64,000 nt of DNA, taken from the NCBI RefSeq assembly GCF_021917145.1, contig NC_061073.1:15535507-15599506 (forward strand). Direction: 5' to 3'. The first letter of the stretch is position 1, and the number at the start of each line of letters is the position of its first letter. Source of the stretch: Hypomesus transpacificus. Lineage: Eukaryota > Chordata > Actinopteri > Osmeriformes > Osmeridae. The notes under the pieces were generated by a model. It was not told the origin of the DNA and searched no databases. It worked only from the letters and a program-made list of their open reading frames with translations. Shown here piece by piece: positions 53,804 to 64,000 of this stretch. The translations under genes and the position numbers were made by a program.

Positions 53804-56800
53804 ATGATGGACAACTCAAAGCCTGAAATGGTAAGTTCGGCGTTTAACATGTGGAAGTGATCTTATCAAGTAATTGTCACTTTTCAACTATTGGCTACAT
53901 TGCAATTAAACAAAATACAGCGCACCTTAAAAGTTTGTACTGGATCATTTAAAATCTTCATTGCAGCTATTGCAGATCATTTGCGACTTGTTTGTAGCCA
54001 AGTGGCCCGAGATACTTCCGACTAGCTTTGAAACAATGAGTCGTTTTAATATATTACATATCTGTTGTAATTGTTTCCAATTTTAAACACAGACCATATC
54101 CCTTTCGACCAATTTGCCGGGGTTTCAATTATAAATCAAGCTCTCAAATGAACCTAAATTTGACCTGCTCGGGCACGTGTAGGTCAACTGGATCAATTTG
54201 AAATTATTTACTGTAGTCGGCCTACCTTCTATTACTGTTTCTGCGGTTTAAATCTTTACCTGGTGGTTTGAGCACATTCAAGTAAAACGTTTTAATGCAC
54301 AGTTGTATTATTATAACAAATGATACGTTATTGCCCTATTAGTAGTGTATCACGCTTTCTCTGATCCTGAAGTTACAAATAAGTTGTGGCTACGATTTGG
54401 CTCTTCTGTGCCGCCATTTTATTTCCAAGTTAACACATACAGCTGTTGCTGTCTGAGAAGGCTAGGCCTAGAGTTTACGGTAAGACTGTCTTGAGGGTCA
54501 ATTTATTTATGATTTAGCTCCACCTATTTGACGTGTATATGACATAACATATGTCTTGTTAAATCTTATTCCTGCAGGACAGTTTGGGAGCAGGGTGCCA
54601 TGGGAGTCCAGTTGGCGTTAGACTGGGAGCAGTGATGGAACATCTCCAGAGGCAGCAAGAAGCCAAACTGCATTTGGAACGCGAGGAGAAGCACCTTCGT
54701 CAAGCCCAGCTCGCGTTTGCCAAGCATGTGGCGGCAGCAAGAGTCTCAGGTGCCCCACTTGACTCGTCTTTCCGAGGAAAGAGCATCGACAGGACACAAA
54801 CAGAGCAGCAGCAGACTGCCGATCGCTACCAGAGCAGAGCGGGTGTAGGTTATGAGAACGAAGACGACGAACAAGGCTCTGGTGGGGAAGACGATGAAGA
54901 GGATGACGACATGGATGACGAGGAGCACAGTGAGGGTGAAGATGCTTTGGCACTCAACTTAAAGAAGCCCCCACTCCAGCAAAATTCTATTTTTTCTTTT
55001 ACTCCTTTTTCAACATCACTTCCCACTGATCAGCCAGCCACTTCACCTCCGATGACTTTCAAACAAGAACCCGAGGAAAAGGAGCTGTCTCCCTTGGACC
55101 AGCATTCATTCACATCACCCAATGGACTTACTGACTGGAGTTTTGATGAACAATTCAAGCAAGTAAGTTCTACAGTATTGGTGATCATTGTGACCCTGTT
55201 ACTATATTGGCATACCATTGGCCTCTGTCAAATGCGCCAATCATTGAGGATGTTTTTTTTCGAACCATCTACATCCAAGAGATGTTTTTTGCCATTCTTT
55301 CAAACTAACAGGTTGGACAGACTTCTTTTAAAAATAATTATTGCATCAAATGGCTTGCAGATGCAAATGGCAATGGCAGAGATGGAAAGAAATGGAACAT
55401 CATTTCCATCTCTTCCATCCCTTTCCAGAAATTGAAAACAATTCCCCCCCCCCCCCTCCGGCTATTGTATGTGATTTATATCCCACTCTCATTACATTGT
55501 TGACCTGCTCCTGTTGGGGGTGGAGGTCTTATCTCTGGCACGCTGCTCCTGAGGAGGCCTCCTGTTGTGAAGGAAGATGTGAGTCCTCTGGCAGGGAGCC
55601 AACTGCAGCTTATTTCAGCTGCAGTTCCCACCTCAGACTTTTCTTCACCTCATGTGGCTTTTCGGAGCAAGCGTTCTTGGCAGGGCTCAGCGCCGTTGGC
55701 ACCGGTCCAATCCTCCCGTGTTGGGTGTGAACTCTGAAACAGCTGGTAGAGATGTAATAGGGGTGAGGGTGACGTAGAGAACTGGAGAGTGACGTTGTGT
55801 TCTAGTGTAGACTATAGCATGCTGGCTGCATGTTGTGCACGGTATGCAGATTTCAAACTTCAAACTTCACCTACTGACTCAAATTGATGGGGAGTGGTAT
55901 TGCTTTAATACCCTTCTGTACAAAGGACAGCATCAAGACTGACTAACTTGGGTGTGTAATATTTTCTCTTTTATAGGTAAACAAAATGAAGTGATCTTTA
56001 ATAGTTTAATACACATTGATTTAAAGTGCATGCTTTTAGTCTTAAAAGCGTAGGAAAATGTTCAACCTATACTTGTCTGACCCTTGTCTTCATGAGTTGT
56101 TATATATTTGTCTGTATGCAAGCCCAGCCTTTTTATAAGCATGGGTCTTCCTTTTTAAGTAAACCCAATTCAATTCAATCTGAAGCGTCTTGCAGCCACA
56201 CTGGGCAAGGTTTCATCAATGGACACTCCATTGCCGTCTCCAGGCAACGGTTTATGGCGGCAGACCCTGGCACAGCTGCGAGTGATCAATTTACAATTTT
56301 GTAGGAGTGTGTTCTCGCAATGTGTTTTATTTCAACTGATTCGTTTTTTAGTTTGCCTGGGTAGTCGACAAGGATCACCTGTGTGGGTACAAACAATAGT
56401 AAGAGCGTTATGATAACACCAAGATGGTTTACACTTTTGCTTTCCGTTTCTCTGGGAATCTTCTTCTGATTCACTATCCAATGTTGACAACTACAAGCTA
56501 TAATAGGCTCTTTAAAATCGAAAGAATTAACATGGTGTGATAATGCTGATGGTATTGAAGGATCTAAATGCATCCGATAGACGCCTGGATCGAGTCGACT
56601 TGCAGCCTTAAAACGCAGCATGGGGCCAGATACATTTTCACTCGGACAGGAGAATAGAGGCCAAATAATTCAATTTGGATTAAAGATTTGCCCCCTCCTG
56701 CGGCAGTGTCTCTGGGTCTCTGGGTGAGTTACAGGAAACTATCCGAACAAAATTAATCTTATGAGTACATCTCCCCCGCCCTGCCCTGCCCCCCCCCCCC

Positions 56801-59800
56801 CCCCCCCCCCTCCCCCCAAAAAAGAAAAAAACCTTAGGTACTCAATGTACGTTAAGATTTGCTTTTCTTAAGTGACTGTTATTGAGTTGGATGACCTATG
56901 ATATTTGAACATTCTACTGGTTAGATGTAGAAGTAGCAATTAAGGGGGCTCTTTGTCAAGAGATCCACAGTAGGTCTCTGCCTCATCAATGGGGAGGGGG
57001 GGAGGGGTTTATTATTTTCGCTTGATGACTTGAGGGACGAGCCATGTTGATCTCCCTCCACTGTCAATAGCTGCTGGGGAGATGGGCTGCCATTATTCAA
57101 ATTGCTTTGTCGAAGCAATGGGTCAACAGATGTATTCTCAGGGGCACTGTAGGGTGTTTGCAATTGATTGCAATCCGGCCAGAACAATTGAACCCAACGC
57201 CCTGAAAATACGCCGAAAAAATAGGGGTAGATTGTCCAAACGTCACCCTACCACCAATGCTGCTTGGGGTCAATGTGACAGGATTACGTAGACCACTTTT
57301 GGACCAGTTTTTCTTTTTACTAAACTATCTGCCGTTATGGCTCTCGATCAGTGCTGACCAAGACACAAAACATCCCAGTGGGCTTTTCCACACGGTTGCA
57401 CAGCCTCGTGTCCCCCCCCAAGTGTCACATTCTTGGCCCTCTCAACTGTCAGATAGGATATGGACTGGGGGGGGTGGAGGAGAGATGAGTGTTGTATGAA
57501 GGAGCCTAACGAGCAGGGCCCCTTTTTATTAACCCTCGATTTCTAGCATGCTATGCCTTAGACGACCACTGGCCAACCCTCCCCAGATGTAACGCTGGAG
57601 ACTTTTAGCATGTTGCCACCCCAACCCCCCCCCCCAGGCTGGTCTTCACGCTTGGGAATAGAACAGGTTTTTTCGACATCGGGGGTGGAACAAGTCCTTC
57701 GGCCCAAACTGGATGTCTTTTAATCAATCCTTGCAGCTGTATAAAGGAACACAGTCACACAGAGGTCACCCTCTGCAAATAAATGCAAGACCTCCCCCCC
57801 CTCCCCCTCCCCCTCTTTCTTTCCTAACGGCGTTCCTGATATCTTTGCAGCTGCTGGCTGATTTTGGCCAGAGGGTATAGGCCTTGAACACGATGTACCT
57901 AGCGACATGGCTGTTTCATTGAGTGTTCTTTTCCTTGGCTGTTTGTTTCTAGAAAGGTAGCGTGAGCTGGGCAGAGGAGAATGAAGAGCAGAGCCGTGCC
58001 AGAGCAGAGCCGTCCAGAGACTTCGCCAAGGTAACGGAGACGGTCACGCGACGCGTTTTTGAGGCAACAGCAGCTTAATACTGGTTGTACCAGTATTTTA
58101 CCAGTGTTTACCTCCCGTGTTCACAGTTGGTTTCTACCCACAGCTCTACGAATTGGACGGTGACCCAAACCGCAAGGAGTTCCTGGATGAGTTGTTCATC
58201 TTCATGCAGAAAAGAGGTAAACATGGTGTTTTTTGTTGTTTTTTTACAGTCCCAAAACCCACTTTGGCGTGATCAACCGTCCAAGCTTAAGAAGCGGTCA
58301 CCCACACTGTAGTTTCATCAGGTGGATGTCTCCAGCATGCAGAACACTATTTTCAGTTTGGGCTGTTAGAACAGTTGCCTCAAGCTTGAACGCTATAAGA
58401 TTGCCAAGTGCAATTGCGCCCCCCCCGCCCCCCCAAAACCAGATTTGCTACTTGAGGACCCCTCCTTATTTGTGCGTGTGTGTGCGTCTGTGTAGGCAGT
58501 GTTGCGAGGGTGGATTAGGAGGCCCCCACTTGTCTAGCTAAGGATGATGGATGACTGTGTCTCACCCAGGGCCTCTGCTTCAAAACAGGAAGAGAGACGG
58601 GACAAGACTAGCGGCCCTTCATACACAGTTCACTACTCCTCATGTTGGGAGGGGCTAACGTTTTTTATGGCTGGTTAGCCCCTGGGAACAACAGGTGTCA
58701 TAAATATCATCATGACCATTCATGGTGAATGCATCGCCCTTGTTTTCACATCATAGTGTGACGCAGACTGCAGTATTGTTTGGCCACGGTTCACCTAGAG
58801 GGTTTGTTGCTCTGTGGCGCTTCTGAATAGATGTTGTGGAGTTGCCATGGTTGACGGTAAATAGTAGACCCTGCACCTCCCCCACTCCCCAGCATTAGCA
58901 GAGACCTCCCTTCAAGATGTCAGCCTTTCCTAACCCACCCCCGAGTTGTAGACATTTCCAAATCCGAAGCCATGTGTGTTGCACAAATGTCCAAAGGAGG
59001 AAGTAATCTCTCGTCACAACAACTGTTGTTGGAGGCCCTTCCTCATAAATTGGATTTATTTCAAGGTAGGATTGGTACCATAAGCTGTCACTCCTTGAAT
59101 TGACAAGCCATGCTGTGTCTAAAGCTGACCCATGCCTTGCCGTGCAGCCAATGACAGAGAGGGGGGCTGGATTAACCCCCCCGCCACCCACCCAATCTGC
59201 TTTAAGGAGCTTCATTAGAGGGGCCTATCCAAACAGATTAGAATTTTAACCCCATGTTAACCTAATATCACATTGTGCCATTTATCATGCAGGCACTAAT
59301 TGTCTGCCAGCTGCTTGTTCACCTGCTATTTCACCTTCCAATCGTTTTTCAGATAACAGAGAAATATATTTTGGACCTCCATTTCCAATCAGTCAGCCAT
59401 CTTTGTTATCTGGTTGCTCAGTGGCCCCTCTGACCTGCTGTCGCTGTGCTCTCCCAGGCACCCCGGTGAACCGCATCCCCATCATGGCCAAGCAGGTGCT
59501 GGACCTGTACAAGCTCTACAAGCTGGTGACGGAGAAGGGAGGCCTGGTGGAGGTCATCAACAAGAAGATCTGGAGGGAGATCACCAAGGGCCTTAACCTG
59601 CCCACCTCCATCACCAGCGCAGCCTTCACACTCCGCACACAGTCAGTTCACTTCTTATTCACCGTTTTAGTGTCGGTTATATATTCGTTTTCGAGGAGCG
59701 ACCCGGTGACTGAGCAGGCAGAGCGTGTCCCTCGTGGGCTGAGGCCTCGACACGGCTGCCCAGGTTCGGGGGGGGGGGGGGGGGGGGGGAAGGAAGGAAG

Positions 59801-61550
59801 GAATGTCCCTGTACTTACTGTAAGTCGCTCTGGATAAGAGCGTCTGCTATATGTCGAATGTAAAAATGTATTGATTGACTTGCATGCTCTGTGACCTCCT
59901 CGGATGGTCGTGGCCCCTCTCAGTGTTGGGATGCGGGTGTTCAGGCATGCTAGAGGAAACGACATGGAGTTAACAGGGCCACCAGTCTCTCGAGAACAGA
60001 CTGAGTCGGTAGTATAAAACTCCAACAGTCCTAGTTAATGCTCTCTGGACAGACCGCTGACTGCTTGTTGCTAGTGTGCGATAGATCCAAAGACAGAAAT
60101 AGTGCGTGAGTGTTGGTGTCGCCACTCACAGCACGTGTGTTCATCTCCCACGTCTAAATTAAGTCTTCTTCTAGTATGGGTATGTGTAGATAGATAAGTG
60201 CGTATGTAAAAATTTGGCTGTACAGTATCTGTTCCCTCGTGGTCCATGCAGGTATATGAAGTACCTGTACCCGTTTGAGTGTGACAAGAAGGGGCTGAGC
60301 TCCCCAGGCGAGCTGCAGGCTGCCATCGACGGGAACCGGCGCGAGGGCCGGAGGGCCAGCTTCAACAGCAGCCTGTTCCACTACTCGCCATCGCAGGCCT
60401 CGGCCCCCCACTCCCTCCTCTCCTCGCCCAAGATCCACACGCACTCCTCTGGACACAACGGCCTGCACTCGTCCCCCATCCAGGCCCTGAAGAGGAGAAC
60501 AGGTTTGTGGCCCGTCCTGTCGAGGACAGGAAGCGTGGGACACTCGGGGAGTGTTGCTTTCCTGTTGACGTTTGAGGTTATTATATCAAATGAGTCTGTT
60601 TTTAGGCTTGGCATGCATGGCATCTGTGATATCAGCAGTCCCCCCACAAGTGTGCGCACCGCGTGACTAAATGCGACATCGGCGTTCAGGTCGTTGCGCC
60701 CTCTGCTGTCGTAAATGCATTACGACATCCAGGACGTCCATGTGACAGCGGGGCAAGTCGTACAAGGACACCGTCCTTCATCGGATGACAGGAGTTGAAT
60801 CAAAGTCCCCCTCCCTCCCTCCCCTTGTGCCTCCTCAGATGACGCGAGTGGCATGCTGCCCAGCAGGCTCCCCATGGCGCTGGGGCTTGGGCAGCAGCAG
60901 ATGGCCCAGGCTGCCACCCTGGAACACCTGAGGGAGAGGCTGGAGAGGGCCGCGGGGGGCGAGGGGCCAGACAGGAAGATTGCGCGGCTGGCAGAGGAGC
61001 AGCAGCAGCGTCTGATCCAGCAGGCCTTCCAGCAGAACCTGCTGGCCATGGCCTCTCACTTCAACCCTGTGAAGCAGCCAGCAGCAACCAACAACGACCA
61101 TGGTCAGTACCCTGCGATGGTGCAGCGCAATGCTGCACCTAATGGAGATGGAAACTGGAGTGGTTGTGATGCAGGTTATTAAAATTGCCCTTCCTCTTCC
61201 CGCCCCCCCCCAGAGAGCAAACAAGATCTGTCTCTGAGTATTTCCACCAACGGGGCTGCTAGCATCAGTGTGTCAGTGGAGGTGAATGGCACTCTTTACT
61301 CAGGTGGGTCATCTTTGTTCTCTCTACATGGGTTTGTTGTCCCCATGGTGACCCCCCCCCCCCCCCCCCACACTCACACACACAAACACATTTATCGATC
61401 TGCTCTCTAGGAATGCTGTATGCCCAGAAGTCCTCTGCAGCCTCGTTGGTGTCCATGACAACAGCTGGTCAGAGTGGGTTTGGCAGCATGTCGTCGACAC
61501 ACAGCCCGACCTCCTCCTCATCTCCCTCGTCCTCAAAGGGTCCCAACTGA
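53804..61550 (+). CDS. arid3b: ARID3B-type AT-rich-interaction-domain transcription factor
   Basis: Nine exons (53804-53830, 54578-55162, 57953-58030, 58144-58216, 59458-59641, 60252-60502, 60839-61102, 61214-61303, 61411-61550) give 563 residues. The N-terminal half has a Gln/Glu-rich helical segment (MEHLQRQQEAKLHLEREEK), an acidic stretch at about 54861-54947, and a possible sumoylation site (FKQE). The extended ARID follows (about 230-330): LYELDGDPNRKEFLDELF, TPVNRIPIMAKQVLDLYKLY, KKIWREITKGLNLPTSITSA, then YMKYLYPFECDKKGL. Exons 7-9 hold the REKLES oligomerisation region (LEHLRERLER, RLIQQAFQQNLLAMA, SISVSVEVNGTLYSGMLYAQK). The extra exon WAEENEEQ...PSRDFAK before LYELDGDP matches ARID3B rather than ARID3A, and ARID3B shares the human 15q24 neighbourhood. 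The protein binds AT-rich DNA in the nucleus. Two in-frame ATGs (53804, 53807) are adjacent. Confidence 0.94.
53831..54577 (+). other. arid3b: arid3b intron 1
   Basis: This intron separates the eight- or nine-residue start exon from the large acidic exon. It is AT-rich and unique, with nothing further recognised. Confidence 0.75.
55163..57952 (+). other. arid3b: arid3b intron 2, largest intron, with C-rich tracts
   Basis: This 2.8-kb intron contains C runs at about 55443-55456 and 56789-56811, and others near 57410 and 57624. No coding sequence or transposon was recognised. Stretches near 55500-55720 and 57000-57200 look less degenerate than their surroundings and could be conserved non-coding elements, but I cannot test this. 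Confidence 0.6.
58217..59457 (+). other. arid3b: arid3b intron 4
   Basis: This intron splits the ARID coding region. It has a C run near 58419-58435. The 59220-59400 part, just before the acceptor, reads as unusually information-rich unique sequence. No gene was recognised. Confidence 0.6.
59642..60251 (+). other. arid3b: arid3b intron 5 with a SINE-like element
   Basis: The first third of this intron is occupied by a rearranged SINE copy with a long G run. The remainder is unique sequence. Confidence 0.65.
59698..59870 (+). mobile_element. SINE with a different head and an expanded G tract
   Basis: The tail ('actgtaagtcgctctggata', then 'agagcgtctgc') is the shared fish SINE tail. The head (cccggtgactgagcaggcag ... 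gcccaggttcgggg) retains A-box- and B-box-like segments but differs from the other copies. A run of about 22 G at 59768-59789 follows the B-box region, then a short GGAA repeat. Confidence 0.7.
60503..60838 (+). other. arid3b: arid3b intron 6
   Basis: This short intron ends in a CT-rich tract before the exon carrying the REKLES part. Nothing else was seen. Confidence 0.7.
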
Positions 61551-62650
61551 GTGCATCACTTCTCTCAGCTCAGATGGATCTGTCAGAATGCATCTAACAG
61601 CTAGATACATCAGCCAAATTCTACTGTGGAAACGTATCAATTGCCTTCCCTTGCCATACACCTCCTGCTTGACGATAATATTATCCGTCGCACCCACGAG
61701 TTGCGCACAGTGGTTCATCACGTTGTGTGTTACAGGTGAAAACTATTTTTTTTTGTGTCTTTCATTTTCCTTATGTCAACTGTGAATTCAAACTGAGTTT
61801 GGTATTTGTGAATTTCTTCCTCATTAACTGTTTGTATTAGCATTAGTCATATCAAGATGGTCTGTAGACTTGATTTTAATTTCTTTATGAAAATATTTAG
61901 AATTGCAGAAATGGTAAAGGAGTCTTGTACAAATGCAGCTTTTAAGACAGTAACGCTGTATGATAGTTGGGTGGGTATCTACCTCCTCTGTGGACCAATG
62001 AATACAGAATATCACTTGTTTACATGTTCGTCTCTAGCAATAAGACAAAATCATCTGTCTTTGTAACCATTTTGTGTCCATGCATATTTATGGAAAACCC
62101 TAAAAAAAAGCCTTGGATACATTTGGCTGCAGTTCAGAAGGGGGCGAGATGTTTATAATCAATCAACTTCTTACCTCATTTACTTTTCCATGTTTTGGGA
62201 AAGGGTCTTTCTCAGGAATGTCTTAGGCCAAGATGGATTCCCTGATTACAGTGGCTGTTCATTCTGTTCCATAACACACCCACACCTTTTTGTGTTTTCA
62301 AAAAAATGTTCATTAATCTTTTGCAATGATCTGAAGAATATCAGAGGGACGTTCAACCAGGTCTACCTCACTTTCTAACAAAAGAGTTGCTTGTGTTGTA
62401 ATTTAGTAGTTTAATTTCATTTTTAGATGGAGTGTTTGAATCAGTGCAGGAAGCATATGGCCTGTCCTTATTTAATACTGCTGTATGCAATCAGAGAATC
62501 AATATCCTGTACACCTCTCACACTACGCAGAATGACTTGGGAATGCTACAGCAGACAACCAAAGACCTGTTTTGTATTGTAGGAAACAAATCGTCTTTTT
62601 GATAATCACCCAATGTATTTCCTATGTGGACATTGCCTTGAGGAAATAAA
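61551..62650 (+). other. arid3b: arid3b 3'UTR with poly(A) signal
   Basis: About 1.1 kb of AT-rich sequence follows the stop and ends at an AATAAA at about 62645. No coding sequence was recognised. Confidence 0.55.
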
Positions 62651-63797
62651 ATCTGATGTGAAAACCTGTATTAAAGCCTGTTTTTTTTGTTGTTGCCATC
62701 AATTCGTCAAGTGACGTGTGCATCGAACTTACAAAGCCAGATGGTGGTGCTAGCACCCTCTTCTCAGAGACTACTCTGGAAAATAGTGCATCGTTGTATT
62801 TGTCTGTCTGTGCCATTTGTAATCATTCAAATTTCTAGTGTCATTGATGTGAGAGCATTGGAATAATTTAATGGATTGATAGTGAGAGTGCACGGAGGAG
62901 AATCAGTTTGTACGTTTAACCGTGGATAGAGAAGAGTTTATCCCTGAACTCTGGTTTCTACCAGACAGATGACTGAGGACGCACTAATGTATGAGACAGC
63001 TTGTGTGTGTGGGGGGGGGGGGGGGGGGGGGTGTAAGGGTTTTCACTGTTGTGGATGTGTACCAGTGTCTGTGCTGGACGGGCATCTGGAGCACAGGAGC
63101 AGCGGGAGGTGGAGCAGCGGGAGGTGGGAGTTATCAGGAGCTGTGTCTCCGCCCACGGCCCCCCGCCTTCTCACAGAACAACCACTGATGGTGTCAGCAG
63201 GTGGAGCCCGTCTGGATAGATCTCGTAGACTCGCTAGATAGAACCTATCCTTTCCCAGTGTTCAGAGAACAGTCAAATATCTTTCTTTCAACAGACTTTT
63301 TATTATACTTTTTTTGTGTTTTGGGATGATGAGCTTAGCGAAGATGCTTTAACACTGAGGGTGCGCCCATCTGCGTCAGTAGTGAAATGAGCAGGTTGGA
63401 TGCTTCCAACTACTTTGTCATGTCATCAAGACTACAACAGAATTGTGATGTTGAACGCTTTCATTGGAACACAAGCAGAGATTTGGCTTGTGTGCCCCAG
63501 TGACATCAGCACTCTGAACAAACACCGGGCAACCAAGAGACTTCTGAAGAGGAAATCTAAAGAAGAGAGAAAGGGAGTCCTCGGATTTATCAGGAAACAA
63601 CAACAAAAAAGCGAAGAAAAACTGGAGAATCAAATCTGCAGAATTTAATTTTGGGTTAGTGCGGACCAAAAACGTTTTTGGTCCTTGTAAGAAAGAGAAC
63701 AATACTACTCCAGATGGAATCATGGAATCTGCACTGAACCACTGAGCACTTTCAGTATGGAGTGAGCTCATCTTGTGTTCCATAGTTTCTGCTACAG
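62651..63797. other. Intergenic DNA upstream of the last exon, with a G tract
   Basis: This stretch contains a GT-then-G run of about 22 bases near 63003-63031. Open frames at 62969 and 63400 have no recognisable family. It may include an intron and upstream 5'UTR exon of the next gene, whose acceptor ends at 63797. Confidence 0.4.
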
Positions 63798-63818
63798 GAG
63801 GGCACAACGGCAGGCACC

Positions 63819-63963
63819 ATGCCGTACCACGACGAAGAGTACCCCGGCCAGTCTCTCTGCCAGTCTGTGGTGCTGTTTTGCTGCAAGGGGATGATCGAAG
63901 GCATCATGGTCTTACTTTTCTTCTGGCTGCTTATCCAGGTGTTGTTCACCAAACAACTAGAAG
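63819..63963 (+). CDS. First coding exon of a small membrane protein, unidentified (partial)
   Basis: A CTACAG acceptor ends at 63797. The exon runs to GAAG|GTAAAG, with donor at 63964, and is cut off from later exons by the window end. From the ATG at 63819 it encodes 48 residues: an acidic start (MPYHDEEYPGQS), a cysteine-rich stretch (LCQSVVLFCCKGM), then a membrane helix (GIMVLLFFWLLIQVLF) followed by TKQLE. The paired cysteines beside the helix are candidates for palmitoylation. I do not recognise the family. A real exon is likely because acceptor, start codon, open frame and donor all agree, but nothing downstream is visible to confirm it. Confidence 0.6.
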
Positions 63964-64000
63964 GTAAAGCCCCCTTGCATCTTCTTTTAGGTGACAGAAA

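Overview
The window is vertebrate nuclear DNA, almost certainly from a ray-finned (teleost) fish. Genes are split by GT-AG introns, and every recognised protein has a clear vertebrate counterpart. The introns carry several copies of a tRNA-derived SINE whose 3' tail (roughly 'taagtcgctctggataagagcgtctgc' in type) is typical of fish. The species cannot be fixed from sequence alone; a smelt/salmonid-type lineage is a weak guess.

Layout, left to right: an intronless UDP-glucuronosyltransferase (387-1979, +); a short CALHM-family channel gene (2732-3552, -); neuroplastin nptn (5124-13557, +); the pacemaker channel hcn4 (17053-26888, +); pyruvate kinase pkm (30009-35263 coding, -); the mono-ADP-ribosyltransferase parp6 (41639-47036, +), divergent from pkm; the RNase P/MRP subunit rpp25 (49436-50149, +); cytochrome c oxidase subunit cox5a (50609-52488, +); the ARID transcription factor arid3b (53804-61550, +); and the first coding exon of an unrecognised small membrane protein (63819-63963, +). 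I rebuilt splice structures by hand. The predicted lengths are nptn 398 aa, hcn4 1197 aa, pkm 532 aa, parp6 631 aa, cox5a 141 aa and arid3b 563 aa, all close to their human counterparts.

Most of these genes (NPTN, HCN4, PKM, PARP6, RPP25, COX5A, ARID3B) lie in human 15q23-q24, so the window is a compact, locally rearranged version of that block. The genes do not form one pathway. They cover membrane excitability (hcn4, nptn, CALHM), energy metabolism (pkm, cox5a), detoxification (UGT), RNA processing (rpp25), ADP-ribosylation (parp6) and transcription (arid3b).

The most unusual structure is a roughly 18-unit, 24-26 bp minisatellite at 31709-32160. It is a tandem amplification of the pkm exon-8/intron boundary itself, so the functional 5' splice site is followed by about 17 near-identical donor copies. 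It lies where the M1-type alternative exon would be expected, and only one alternative exon, of M2 type, is visible. Other points are a changed C-terminal tripeptide in Hcn4 (SSL instead of SNL), a CALHM protein with a very short tail, and a dispersed repeat abutting the start of rpp25. I found no evidence of a novel multi-gene system.
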